DNA of 61,803 bases from Chloroflexota bacterium (GTDB lineage Bacteria; Chloroflexota; Dehalococcoidia; Dehalococcoidales; JACQON01): NCBI GenBank assembly GCA_016202545.1, contig JACQON010000009.1:1-61803 (forward strand), given 5' to 3'. Below, piece after piece: positions 7,988 to 16,955 of this stretch. The translations under genes were made by a program, and so were the position numbers. Position 1 is the first letter of the stretch, and every line of letters starts with the position of its first letter. Under the pieces are notes generated by a model, which was not told the origin of the DNA, did not search any database, and was given only the letters and a program-made list of their open reading frames with translations.

Positions 7988-9016
7988 ATGGCAGACAAAG
8001 CCAGGGTTATTCTGTGCGGCCTGGGTGCTGTGGGGCGGGAAATCGCCAGGACGATAGTGGAGAAGCGCGATATGGAAATCGTGGCTGCCACCGATATCTC
8101 TGATAAGCTGGTAGGTAAGGACGTGGGGCAGGTCATCGGCATCGGCAGGGATATAGGCGTTACCATCTCCGGCAATGTCAGCAAGGTGGTGAAGACGGTG
8201 GACGCTGACGTGGTTATCCTGGCTACTACCAGCTATTTCAAGGACATATATGACGTCGCCAAGCAGGCCCTGGAGGCGGGTAAGAATGTGATGAGCCCCG
8301 GGGAGCAGGCGGGCTTCCCCTGGACGGATGCCCCGGACCTGGCCCGCCGGATTGATGATATCGCCAGAAAGAAAGGGGTTACCTTTGTCGGCACCGGCAT
8401 GACACCCGGTTTCTTCATGGACTATCTTCCTATATCCTTGACCAGCGCCGTGAGAAGAGTGGACAGGATTATCATCCGCGGCGTGGCCAACTGGGGCGCG
8501 GTCTCAGCCTATGACTTCGAGCTGGCCGGCTTCGGCAAGACCATTGAGGAGTTCAATGAAGGGGTAGCCAAGGGACGGGTTGTCGGCCTGATGTGTCTGC
8601 GGGCGCTCATGGAGGAGACCGCCCAGTCCCTGGGCTGGAGCGTAGACGAATATAAAGAGGCCAAGAGAGGCATAATCTCAAAGTCGAGACGGGTGGCTGA
8701 CCATGGAGTGGTAGAGCCGGGGACGGTATGCGGCTTTGAGCAGAATGCCCATGGCTTTTATCGGGGGAAAGAGGTCATTACCTACAACCGGATGTACTTC
8801 ATCAATCCCACTCTTGAAGAGGACGGCGTTGAGGTCGGCTTCGTTTTCACCATTGAAGGGGAGCCGGGGTTGGAATGTTCCCTTAAAGGTGGCGTGGTGT
8901 CACACGTGGTGCTGTCGACGGCGGCGCGCATGGTAAACTCCATACCCCAGGTCATCACTGCCCCGCCGGGCTTGCTCTCGGTATACGAGTTGGCTTCATC
9001 ACCCTGTCTGCCGTAG
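7988..9016 (+). CDS. 2,4-diaminopentanoate-dehydrogenase-like NAD(P)-dependent oxidoreductase
   Basis: A 342-residue Rossmann-fold protein that opens with GLGAVGREIARTIV. The dihydrodipicolinate-reductase-like N-domain is followed by a central GTGMTPGFFMDYLP segment. It resembles Ord, the 2,4-diaminopentanoate dehydrogenase of anaerobic ornithine degradation, which deaminates a diamino acid oxidatively. No OraS/OraE aminomutase or thiolase-like OrtAB is in the window, so ornithine fermentation is not established. AAGAGGGGGAAG precedes ATG 7988. An EutQ-like cupin follows 27 bases later. It fits an amino-acid-derived substrate for the AOR cluster. Confidence 0.7.
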   Translation: MADKARVILCGLGAVGREIARTIVEKRDMEIVAATDISDKLVGKDVGQVIGIGRDIGVTISGNVSKVVKTVDADVVILATTSYFKDIYDVAKQALEAGKNVMSPGEQAGFPWTDAPDLARRIDDIARKKGVTFVGTGMTPGFFMDYLPISLTSAVRRVDRIIIRGVANWGAVSAYDFELAGFGKTIEEFNEGVAKGRVVGLMCLRALMEETAQSLGWSVDEYKEAKRGIISKSRRVADHGVVEPGTVCGFEQNAHGFYRGKEVITYNRMYFINPTLEEDGVEVGFVFTIEGEPGLECSLKGGVVSHVVLSTAARMVNSIPQVITAPPGLLSVYELASSPCLP

Positions 9017-9043
9017 GTACATTTTGAATTTTGGGAGGGCAAA

Positions 9044-9430
9044 ATGGCTGTGCTGATAGCTAAAGGAAAGGAACTGAATTCGCTTAAGCTGAGGCAGCTT
9101 GTTGATTCCGAAGGCGCTGAGTTCGAGGGGCTCGTGGTCTGTGATGTCTTTGAGAAGGCGAAAGACGCCACGGCCACCATAGGCAAAAACGTGGCCGGGA
9201 AAGGGGGGTGGACGGTTAAAGACTTTACTTATCTATATGACGAGTTTCAGTATATACTGAAGGGCACCGAGGAATTCGAAGTCGGCGGGAAGACCTTCGC
9301 GGCGCACGCGGGTGACATCGTCCATATCCAGAAGGGGACAACGATGACTCAGACTGCGAAACCAGGTTGTGAGCTTATCTTCCTGACCATCCCCGGTTTC
9401 AGGGCGGTCGGTTTTCATATTAAAGATTGA
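9044..9430 (+). CDS. EutQ-like single cupin-domain protein
   Basis: A 128-residue protein with one cupin barrel. The segment YDEFQYILKGTEEFEVGGK followed by AGDIVHIQKGTTM is the double cupin motif as seen in EutQ and related small cupins. The usual metal histidines are largely replaced (Y, D, E), as in EutQ. A catalytic role is not evident; a sensor or small-molecule-binding role is possible. GGGAGGGCAAA lies before ATG 9044. It is flanked by the DAPDH-like enzyme and the second AOR, so it probably belongs to the same pathway. Confidence 0.7.
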   Translation: MAVLIAKGKELNSLKLRQLVDSEGAEFEGLVVCDVFEKAKDATATIGKNVAGKGGWTVKDFTYLYDEFQYILKGTEEFEVGGKTFAAHAGDIVHIQKGTTMTQTAKPGCELIFLTIPGFRAVGFHIKD

Positions 9431-9530
9431 GTCCCAAAGTAGTTTCCGGGTGGGACAGGCGTAAACAGGGGGTGACTCTGCCCTGTGTAAATGAGATACG
9501 AGTCATATGTTTAGGGAGGTGTAAGGACTT

Positions 9531-11399
9531 ATGGCAAACGGGTATACCGGGAAAGTGCTCAGGGTCAATCTGTCGACGGGGAAATCGTCGGTCGAGCCGC
9601 TAAACATGGACTGGGCCAGAAAATACCTTGGCTGTCAGGGTCTGGGAGTCAGGTATATGTTTGACGAGTTGGCTCCGGGCGTTGACCCCCTGGGGCCGGA
9701 CAGCAAGATAGCCGTGTTTAATGGGCCGCTCACGGGTACTATTGCCCCCTGCTCTCCAAAATATACCATTATCTTTAAGGCCCCCTTGACCGGCATCATC
9801 TGTGATAGTACCGGCGGGGGATACTTCGGCGCCGAGCTTAAATATGCCGGCTATGATGGCATCATAATCGAGGGAAAGTCTCCCAAGCCGGTCTACGTGT
9901 TAATCAGGGACAGCCGGGTGGAGCTCCTGGACGCCGGTCGCATCTGGGGGAAGGATGTTTATACCACCACTGACATGCTGAAGGAGTGGTGGGGCGATGA
10001 TGCCAAGGTAGTGGCTATCGGCCCGGCCGGCGAAAGGCTGGTGAGGTTTTCCTGCGTTGTCACCGAGTATGGTAAGGCCAATGCCAGGGGTGGTGGTGGG
10101 GCGGTGTTCGGCTCCAAGAACCTGAAGGCGATAGCGGTGAAGGGTACCGGCGCAGTCGAAGTGGCCGACCCCAAAGGGCTAATGGAGCTTTCTAAAAAGA
10201 TAATAGCCGAAAACCTGGTTGGAAATCCCGACCAGGCGCAATGGTTCGCCTGGAAGGGTGGGGAGGGGACTATAGGCATAATGGATGGTGCCAATGAGTT
10301 TGGCTATTTGCCTACCAGGAACTTCAGGGAGGGGGCCTTTGAGGATAAAAAGAGCATTGACTCGGCACAGGTCAAGAAGATAGCCAAGAAAGCAAAGGCC
10401 TGTTTCTCCTGTCCCATGGGTTGTACTCACCATATTGAGCTGGATAGGGGCAAATATAAAGGGACAATGGTAGGCAGTTTTGAATACGAAAGCATAGCCA
10501 TGCTCGGGTCTGATACCGGGATTAACGATTTGCTTGCCATCGCCAAGCTGAATGAGGTGTGCAACAACTACGGGATGGACACTATATCGGCTGGGAATAC
10601 CATCGCCTGGGCCATGGACTGCTATGAGCGTGGCATCCTGACCAAGGAAGATACCGGCGGCCTGGAGCTCAATTTCGGCAATAGCGATGCCGCCGTCCAA
10701 CTACTGGAGAAAATTGGCAAACGCGAGGGCCTCGGCAACATCCTGGCTGAAGGGACCGCCCGGGCCTCTCGCCAGATAGGCAAAGGCTCAGAGGAGTTTG
10801 CCATGCAGGTCAAGGGCATGGAGTTGCCTGCCTATGACCCGAGGGTAGCCATTGGCATGGGCCTCGCCTATGCCATCTGCCCGACGGGAGGAGACCACAG
10901 GCGGGCGCACCCCATGTTCGCTGCCCTGACCGGTGGCTGGTGGCTTGGAGCTGACCAGGTAAAGCTCGACCCGAGGCGGCCGGAGAACTTCGCCCAGGTG
11001 GTGGTAGCGCAGAACCACTGGCAGGCCTACCGCTTCAGCACCGGCCACTGCGACTTCGGCCTATTGGAGACAGCCTGGGGACTGCAAGACCTGGTCAGTG
11101 TTTGCACCGGCTGGCCGGAGACGGCTGACTGGCGGAAGATAGGCGAGAGGATTATAAACACCTATCGCATGTGCAGTGTCAGGGAAGGTATAAGCAGAAA
11201 GGATGATACGCTGCCCCCTATACTCTTCAAGAACAAGGTTGCCGGTCCGGCCAAGGATGCCATCATTGACCCCAAAGATTTCGAGTATATGCTGAATGAT
11301 TACTACCGGATAAGGGGATGGGACAGCAACGGCAAGCCTAGCCTGAAGAAATTAAAGGAACTCGGCATTGAAGAGCTCGCTGAGAAGAGGAGGGGCTAA
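9531..11399 (+). CDS. Tungsten aldehyde:ferredoxin oxidoreductase, second copy
   Basis: A 622-residue AOR-family enzyme. Cluster ligands are C291-x2-C294-x3-C298 and C525; the first pterin motif is YGMD. GPAGERLVRFSCVV and GSKNLKAIAVKG match the first AOR, so it belongs to the classical AOR branch and not the BamB-like branch further on. GGGAGGTGTAAGG precedes ATG 9531. The stop is one base before the ATG of a dedicated ferredoxin (11401), an arrangement like that of two-subunit AORs. It probably oxidises an aldehyde in the cytoplasm. Confidence 0.92.
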   Translation: MANGYTGKVLRVNLSTGKSSVEPLNMDWARKYLGCQGLGVRYMFDELAPGVDPLGPDSKIAVFNGPLTGTIAPCSPKYTIIFKAPLTGIICDSTGGGYFGAELKYAGYDGIIIEGKSPKPVYVLIRDSRVELLDAGRIWGKDVYTTTDMLKEWWGDDAKVVAIGPAGERLVRFSCVVTEYGKANARGGGGAVFGSKNLKAIAVKGTGAVEVADPKGLMELSKKIIAENLVGNPDQAQWFAWKGGEGTIGIMDGANEFGYLPTRNFREGAFEDKKSIDSAQVKKIAKKAKACFSCPMGCTHHIELDRGKYKGTMVGSFEYESIAMLGSDTGINDLLAIAKLNEVCNNYGMDTISAGNTIAWAMDCYERGILTKEDTGGLELNFGNSDAAVQLLEKIGKREGLGNILAEGTARASRQIGKGSEEFAMQVKGMELPAYDPRVAIGMGLAYAICPTGGDHRRAHPMFAALTGGWWLGADQVKLDPRRPENFAQVVVAQNHWQAYRFSTGHCDFGLLETAWGLQDLVSVCTGWPETADWRKIGERIINTYRMCSVREGISRKDDTLPPILFKNKVAGPAKDAIIDPKDFEYMLNDYYRIRGWDSNGKPSLKKLKELGIEELAEKRRG

Positions 11400-11400
11400 A

Positions 11401-11829
11401 ATGGGCAAGACTATCCTGGTAAACGCAGATAAATGCACCGGCTGCAAGATGTGTGAGCTGGTGTGTTCCTTTCACCACGCTCAGACTTTCAAACCCTCGG
11501 CTTCGCGGGTGAAGGTCAAGGTGAATAGCAGAGAGGCGATATTCACGCCCCAGGTCTGCATGAACTGTGAAGTCTGCCCGCCCATAGAGGTGTGCCCGGT
11601 GTCGGCTGTGAGCACGGACGAAGAGACCGGGGTGGCGGTGATTGACCATGCCAAGTGTAACCTGTGCCGGGAGTGCATAGCAGCTTGCCCGTACAACGCC
11701 ATCAGCTTTGAGGCGGGCGGCAATGAGGTAATCGTGTGCGACCGCTGCGGTGGCGACCCGGAATGCGTCAAAATTTGTTTTCCGGAGGCACTGGTCTGGG
11801 CTGAGGCCGAGGAACCGTCAGCGGTCTAA
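11401..11829 (+). CDS. Polyferredoxin electron-transfer subunit of the AOR (AorB/HycB-like)
   Basis: A 142-residue protein with four cysteine groups: CTGCKMCELVC, CMNCEVCPPIEVCP, CNLCRECIAACP and CDRCGGDPECVKIC. This is the HycB-like pattern of up to four [4Fe-4S] clusters. The frame is open upstream, but ATG 11401 has GAGGAGGGG eight bases before it and directly follows the AOR stop. In related AORs such subunits connect the W site to ferredoxin or to an NADH-linked partner. No flavoprotein AorC is adjacent, so ferredoxin is the likelier partner. Confidence 0.88.
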   Translation: MGKTILVNADKCTGCKMCELVCSFHHAQTFKPSASRVKVKVNSREAIFTPQVCMNCEVCPPIEVCPVSAVSTDEETGVAVIDHAKCNLCRECIAACPYNAISFEAGGNEVIVCDRCGGDPECVKICFPEALVWAEAEEPSAV

Positions 11830-11977
11830 GGCCGGACGGGGATGTACCGGTTCGCAGATGAAAGTCGGTAGCTATAGAGGATTTCATCAGAAGGGAGGTG
11901 AGACGCTATCCCGAACTTATAGATTTACTTTGAAAGGCTTGAGACAATAGATTAACAATTGAGGAGGCATAGACACG

Positions 11978-12772
11978 ATGCAGACCAAGATACTGGGCAT
12001 TTGCGGCAGCCCGAGGCATGGAAACACGGAAATTGCGGTCAAGGAAGCGCTGGCCGGCGCCAAAGAGGTAAAGGGCTGCGTAACTGAATTCTACACCCTT
12101 GCCGGCAAGAAGCTTAACCCCTGCCTGGGCGATTTCAGGTGCGGGACTGACCCGGCGCGTTCTCCCGAGAACCCCTGTCCGACCTGGGGAATAGATGACG
12201 ATATCGTCAAATTAGTGAAGCATATGGAGGAGTTTGACGGCTTCGTCATCGGCACCCCGGTCTATATCGGGACCATTACCGCTCAGCTAAAGATGCTCAT
12301 TGACCGGGCCATCATGATGACCGAGGGCGGCGAGTTGGGTCCGGTCAATCTGCGGAACAAGGTCATGGGAGTGGTGGTGTCCGCATGGGATAGGAACGGT
12401 GGCCATGATTTCGCCATAGCCGATATCTGGCGCTGGGGAATACTCCACGATATGCCTGTGATTGGGGTAGGCCCGGTGCGCATAGACTGCAATAACTACT
12501 GGGCGGGGTGTGTAATCTCGGCCTATTCTGCTACCCACCCCGATGGAGGAAAAGGGCTTTGGTTCGGTGAGCCTAATTCGGAAGCAGAGCGGACGGGGGC
12601 TAAATTCGATAAGCAGGGATTAGCTCAATGCAGGAATGTCGGGCGGAGAGTAGCCGAGTTGTCAAAGGTGATACAGGCTGGCTTTAAGGCTCTGCCTGAA
12701 GGAGAGACGTACTGGCCGCTGGGCAAGGCTGGCGGATTCACCGGCACCGGCTGGGGGACCAAGGTAGCCTGA
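11978..12772 (+). CDS. Flavodoxin-fold NAD(P)H-dependent FMN reductase
   Basis: A 264-residue protein of the FMN_red family. The phosphate loop is ICGSPRHGNTE, and GTPVYIGTITAQLKMLIDR is the second FMN contact. The C-terminal 90 residues are longer than in minimal flavoreductases and have no recognised domain. TTGAGGAGGCATAG precedes ATG 11978. It lies 148 bases after the AOR ferredoxin and before the BamB-like array. Such proteins shuttle electrons or reduce flavins and quinones; its partner here is unknown. Confidence 0.75.
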   Translation: MQTKILGICGSPRHGNTEIAVKEALAGAKEVKGCVTEFYTLAGKKLNPCLGDFRCGTDPARSPENPCPTWGIDDDIVKLVKHMEEFDGFVIGTPVYIGTITAQLKMLIDRAIMMTEGGELGPVNLRNKVMGVVVSAWDRNGGHDFAIADIWRWGILHDMPVIGVGPVRIDCNNYWAGCVISAYSATHPDGGKGLWFGEPNSEAERTGAKFDKQGLAQCRNVGRRVAELSKVIQAGFKALPEGETYWPLGKAGGFTGTGWGTKVA

Positions 12773-12839
12773 CGGCGGGTTTTCCCAATCAACTCGCCGT
12801 GAAAGCATGTAGCCGGCGAGCCAGAGTGGGTTCGCCGGC
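12772..12839. other. Two consecutive stem-loops downstream of the FMN reductase
   Basis: ACGGCGGG (12772-12779) pairs with CTCGCCGT (12793-12800), with one G-T pair. GCCGGCGA (12812-12819) pairs perfectly with TCGCCGGC (12832-12839). Neither is followed by a T-run, so they are not clear intrinsic terminators. They separate the FMN reductase from the BamB-like array and could slow or process the transcript. Confidence 0.45.
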
Positions 12840-12979
12840 TTGAGTGACTTGGTAAGACTGGCGAACGGTTTATCCGGGTGCCACGCAGGATTTTCTCCCT
12901 GAATCTGAGCTTAAATACCAGGGGGAGGTTTGTGTTTTGGTTCGGCCGGTACCCGGGGTAGAGTAGGGGTGGAAGAACA

Positions 12980-14914
12980 ATGACTTACGCATGGGCTGAC
13001 GCTATCCTGGAAGTTGACCTATCCCGCGGAAAAACTGAAAGAAGCCGGCTCGGGCTGGAGTCCTACCAGGGTTTTATCGGTGGCAAAGGCATCAACATCA
13101 AGCTGTTCTGGGATAGGGTTCCTCCTGAGGTTGAGCCTTTTTCCCCGGACAATTTGCTGATATTCACCGCCGGCGCTCTGAATGGCACCGCCGCTCCCAG
13201 CGCGAATCGGACAACTATCAGCTACAAGTCTCCTCTATCAAAGCTATTCTCCTCTTCAAGTTTAGGCGGGTTCTGGGCGCCGGAGCTGAAACACGCTGGC
13301 TATGACAGCGTGGTCGTTTCCGGCAAATCGCCCAGGCCGGTATACCTGTGGATAAACGACGACCATGTCGAGCTGCGCGATGCCAGCCGCCTCTGGGGGA
13401 AAGATATTCTGGAGACCCAGAGGCTTATCCGCGAGGAACTCAAGAATGAGCGGGTCCAGGTGCTATGCATTGGCGTGGCCGGCGAGAACAGGAACACCGC
13501 AGCCTCCATCCAGCACGGCATCGTGAATTGCGCCGGCCGCAGCGGTGCTGGCGCCGTCATGGGGGATAAGAACCTCAAGGCTGTCGCCGTTTACGGGACC
13601 AAAGATGTCAGCGTGGCCAGGCCGGCTGAGCTTATTCAACTGCGGGACTCGGTGCTGGAGAGGTCAGGGCCTCAGCGTGACTGGTGGCGAAAGTACCACG
13701 TGACCGGCGGGTTCTCTCAGGCGTTTGTTGACTGGGGGGTATTCGGCAATGTGCACCGTATGCCCGAAGGGGTGGGGTTTGAAAATATGGAGGCAGCCCA
13801 TGCCGATTTCGCTGGCAGGCACTTGGTAAGGGAGCCGGCCTGCTACAACTGTCCCTTCAAGTGTCATGCCTTGCTTTCCGTTCCCGATGTCGGTGTTGTC
13901 GGCGTAAAGTGCACCGGCTGGTGGAGCTTCATGCTGGCCTGCAAGATACCGGACATCGCCTTCAGCCTGAAGTGCTATGACCGGTGCGTTAAGTACGGGC
14001 TCGACCACCTGTCCACGGCCAACCGGGTAGCTTTCGCCATAGACCTTTATCAGAACGGCATTTTGACTAAAGAGGATACTGACGGCCTGCACCTGGAGTA
14101 TGGGAACCGGGAACTGGCCCTGGTGTTGGTGGAGAAGATGGCGCGGCGGGAAGGGATTGGGGATGTTCTGGCTGACGGAGTCTATGAAGCTGCCCGCAGA
14201 ATAGGTCGGGGAGCGGAAAGATATACCAGTCACATCAAGAAGCTCGAGATAAAGTTTCATACCTATTACAATACTTATCTCGCCTTCACCACTGCCATCA
14301 GCGACCGCGCCGATACCCCCTGCGCCGGCTCGGCCCAGATGTCACCCGTCGGCATGAGGTGGGATATGGAGCCGCACCAGTACATAAAGGAAGGCTGGTG
14401 GCTTTTCCCGGAAGAGTGGGAACGGTATCTTTACCTTGACCATGCGGTTGACTATGAAGGAATTGCTGAGGTGGCTGCCTACGGCGAGGATGTCAAGACC
14501 CTCAGCGATTTGACCGGCATTTGCTGGAATGCCGCCGGGTTTGTCCCCTTCGTGGCGATAAAGCCCAATACACATGTCAGGCTGCTCTCTGCAGCCACCG
14601 GCATGGATATTGACCAGGCCGAGGCGTTCAAGCTGGCCAGGAAGACAAGGGCGCTCATCCAGGCCTACAATTCCAGGCTGGGGCTGAGGCGTAGGGATGA
14701 CACCGTCCCGGAGAAGTTCTTCCAGAAAGAGGTGGTCGGCTACCAGAAGGAAAAGGGACTGGTGAGGTTAGACCACGGCAAGTTCGATGAGCAGCTTGAC
14801 CGATATTACCGGCTGAAGGGCTGGAGCAGGGATGCTATCCCCACCGGGGAGGCCCTTGACGGGCTGGGGCTGGGCTACGTCAGGCATGACCTGGAGGACA
14901 GGGGGATACTATAA
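12980..14914 (+). CDS. BamB-like AOR-superfamily protein, copy 1
   Basis: A 644-residue member of the AOR superfamily. Cluster ligands are C288-x2-C291-x3-C295 and C515; pterin motifs are YGLD and DLTGICW. The opening LEVDLSRGKTE, the segment GGFWAPELKHAGYDSVVVSGKSP, AVMGDKNLKAVAVYGTKD and the tail GLGYVRHDLEDRGIL resemble BamB, the W-containing catalytic subunit of class II benzoyl-CoA reductase, more than aldehyde oxidoreductases. The resemblance is judged from memory of the family. It heads a run of four paralogues and is closest to copy 4. GGGGTGGAAG precedes ATG 12980. The substrate may be an aryl-CoA or another carbonyl compound. Confidence 0.82.
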   Translation: MTYAWADAILEVDLSRGKTERSRLGLESYQGFIGGKGINIKLFWDRVPPEVEPFSPDNLLIFTAGALNGTAAPSANRTTISYKSPLSKLFSSSSLGGFWAPELKHAGYDSVVVSGKSPRPVYLWINDDHVELRDASRLWGKDILETQRLIREELKNERVQVLCIGVAGENRNTAASIQHGIVNCAGRSGAGAVMGDKNLKAVAVYGTKDVSVARPAELIQLRDSVLERSGPQRDWWRKYHVTGGFSQAFVDWGVFGNVHRMPEGVGFENMEAAHADFAGRHLVREPACYNCPFKCHALLSVPDVGVVGVKCTGWWSFMLACKIPDIAFSLKCYDRCVKYGLDHLSTANRVAFAIDLYQNGILTKEDTDGLHLEYGNRELALVLVEKMARREGIGDVLADGVYEAARRIGRGAERYTSHIKKLEIKFHTYYNTYLAFTTAISDRADTPCAGSAQMSPVGMRWDMEPHQYIKEGWWLFPEEWERYLYLDHAVDYEGIAEVAAYGEDVKTLSDLTGICWNAAGFVPFVAIKPNTHVRLLSAATGMDIDQAEAFKLARKTRALIQAYNSRLGLRRRDDTVPEKFFQKEVVGYQKEKGLVRLDHGKFDEQLDRYYRLKGWSRDAIPTGEALDGLGLGYVRHDLEDRGIL

Positions 14915-14986
14915 GGAGCGTTGCCTGGCAGACGGCCAGCGCTCCATGTCTGACGGGCAAAACCTGGAGGGAGGAGACAAAGCGCA

Positions 14987-16912
14987 ATGGCCTATGGATG
15001 GGTGGGCGGCAGTCTGGAGATTGATTTATCGCAGGGGAAGGTTGAGAAGCAGCAGAATGACCCCGGATTGTATCAGGCATATCTGGGTGGCAAGGGTATC
15101 GGCACCAGGTTATTCCGGGATAAAGCCCCCCTTGAAGTTGACCCCTTTTCTCCGGAAAACCTGCTGATTTTCGCCACCGGCGTTCTCGTTGGTATTCCTA
15201 CTCCCTCGGCCAGTTTCGGCACCGTCAGCTTCAAGTCTCCTCAGACCAACCTGCTGTCCTACTGCGCTATGGGCGGGTTCTGGGCGGCAGAGCTGAAGCA
15301 TGCCGGCTATGACACGGTGATAGTCTCCGGCAAATCACCATCTCCAGTCTATATATGGATAGATGATGACCACGTCGAAATACGGGACGCCTCCCATCTG
15401 TGGGGGAAGAGCACCCCTGAGACCCAGGCGGCCATAAGGCAAGAGCTGGGAAACAACAGTGCCCAGGTCATCTGTATCGGCCCTGCCGGTGAAAACCGTC
15501 TCTTCATGGCCAGCATCGAGCATGGCGGCACCAACAGCGCCGGCCGGGCGGGGGTCGGCGCCGTCATGGGGGACAAAAACCTGAAGGCTATCGCCATTCA
15601 TGGCACCAGGGATATTGACCTGGCCAGGCCCGCGGAGTTTGTCGAGCTGAGTGAGCAGGCTTTTAAGCGCTCGGAGACATTGCGAGACTGGGTGGCAATT
15701 AAGAACTGGTGCCATAACTATATGCAGGAGCATATGGACTGGGCGTTATACGGCAATGCCGATGACATGCCTGCCGGCAGCGGGTTTGAAAGGTATGGGG
15801 AAATCTGCCGGGAGTTTGTCGACCGTAGCCTGGCCAGAGAGCTATCCTGCTACAACTGTCCGGTCAAGTGCAAGAGCATGGTCTCCCTGGGCAACGGAAA
15901 GTATTATCCTGTGAAATGCCAGGCGTGGATGGCGTTCACTCTCGCCTGCAAAATACCGGACCTCGCCTTTGGCGTGAAATGCTTTGACCTGTGCGTGAAA
16001 CAGGGGATGGACTACATCTCGACAGCGAGAACGCTTGCCTTTGCTATCGAGCTGTACCAGAAGGGCATCCTGACCCGTGAAGACACCGATGGGCTGCGCC
16101 TGGAGTATGGCAACGCGGAGGTGGCGCTCACCTTGATAGCAAAGATGGCCCGCCGGGAGGGGTTGGGAAATATCCTGGCCGATGGCACTAACCGGGCGGC
16201 CGGCATCATTGGCCGTGGCGCTGAAGAGCATGTCTATGTGGTGAAGAAGCTGGAACTGATGACTGATAGCGTCTATAATCCCTATTACGCCTTTGTCACT
16301 GCTACCAGTGACCGTGCCGACCTTCATTTTGGCACGGTGGCCCTGTCGCCGTCCTCCTGGCATCGGGAGCGGGATGCCTATATAGAGGAGGGCTGGTGGC
16401 TCTTCCCCCAAAGCTGGAGACAATATCTTGATGTCGACTATTCGGCTAATTATGCCGGGCTGGCCGAGATGACTGTCTACGGTGAGGATACCAAGACGTT
16501 TGTTGACCTGGCCGGCATATGCTGGTTCTGCACCGGGTTCTGGCCGTTTCCTTTCCTTAAGATTGGTGACATGGCCAGATTGGTCTCCTGTGCTACCGGC
16601 ATGGAAGTTGATGAGGCTGAGGCGCGGAAAATAGCCAGCAGGACGAGGACCCTCATCCAGGCAAGCAACGTGAGGCTGGGGATGACGCGGAGGGATGATA
16701 CCGTCCCGGAAAAGTTCTTCGCCGAGGAGCCAACGCAGCGCCAGAAGGAGCTAGAGCTGGTGAGACTGGACCGTGGCCAGTGGGATAAGCAGCTCGATAG
16801 GTACTATGAGTTGAGGGGCTGGAACAGCCAGGGTGTTCCCACCGCTGAGACACTGGATGAGCTGGGCCTGGACGATGTCAGGCAAGACCTGGAAGAAAGA
16901 GGAATCTTATAA
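14987..16912 (+). CDS. BamB-like AOR-superfamily protein, copy 2
   Basis: A 641-residue paralogue of the previous gene. Cluster ligands are C288, C291, C295 and C512; motifs include GGFWAAELKHAGYDTV, AVMGDKNLKAIAIHGT, QGMD and DLAGICW. GGAGGGAGGAG lies upstream of ATG 14987. Its C-terminal section (EPTQRQKELELVRLDRG then WNSQGVPTAETLDELGLDD) is shared with copy 3 and differs from copies 1 and 4. The last about 100 bases are nearly identical in DNA to the end of copy 3, far above the rest of the gene. The function is inferred as for copy 1; a different acyl or aldehyde specificity is likely. Confidence 0.82.
   Translation: MAYGWVGGSLEIDLSQGKVEKQQNDPGLYQAYLGGKGIGTRLFRDKAPLEVDPFSPENLLIFATGVLVGIPTPSASFGTVSFKSPQTNLLSYCAMGGFWAAELKHAGYDTVIVSGKSPSPVYIWIDDDHVEIRDASHLWGKSTPETQAAIRQELGNNSAQVICIGPAGENRLFMASIEHGGTNSAGRAGVGAVMGDKNLKAIAIHGTRDIDLARPAEFVELSEQAFKRSETLRDWVAIKNWCHNYMQEHMDWALYGNADDMPAGSGFERYGEICREFVDRSLARELSCYNCPVKCKSMVSLGNGKYYPVKCQAWMAFTLACKIPDLAFGVKCFDLCVKQGMDYISTARTLAFAIELYQKGILTREDTDGLRLEYGNAEVALTLIAKMARREGLGNILADGTNRAAGIIGRGAEEHVYVVKKLELMTDSVYNPYYAFVTATSDRADLHFGTVALSPSSWHRERDAYIEEGWWLFPQSWRQYLDVDYSANYAGLAEMTVYGEDTKTFVDLAGICWFCTGFWPFPFLKIGDMARLVSCATGMEVDEAEARKIASRTRTLIQASNVRLGMTRRDDTVPEKFFAEEPTQRQKELELVRLDRGQWDKQLDRYYELRGWNSQGVPTAETLDELGLDDVRQDLEERGIL
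16801..16902 (+). repeat. 102-bp near-identical 3' gene end (first copy)
   Basis: Bases 16801-16902 match 18776-18877 with three differences by eye. Both copies are the last coding stretch of adjacent BamB-like genes, whose upstream sequences have drifted apart. The second copy ends in a different C-terminus (GFYKDE instead of GIL). Confidence 0.85.
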
Positions 16913-16955
16913 GCTGCTGGCATCTCCGGCGAAATTTCATGGAGGAGGCAAGAAT

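Noticed and set aside
11750-11950. Plus-strand 66-codon frame after the AOR ferredoxin
   Set aside because: It overlaps the ferredoxin in another frame, is rich in Arg/Gly, and has no ribosome site or family signature.
14832-15167. Small plus-strand frame bridging BamB-like copies 1 and 2
   Set aside because: It overlaps both genes in a different frame and has no conserved content.
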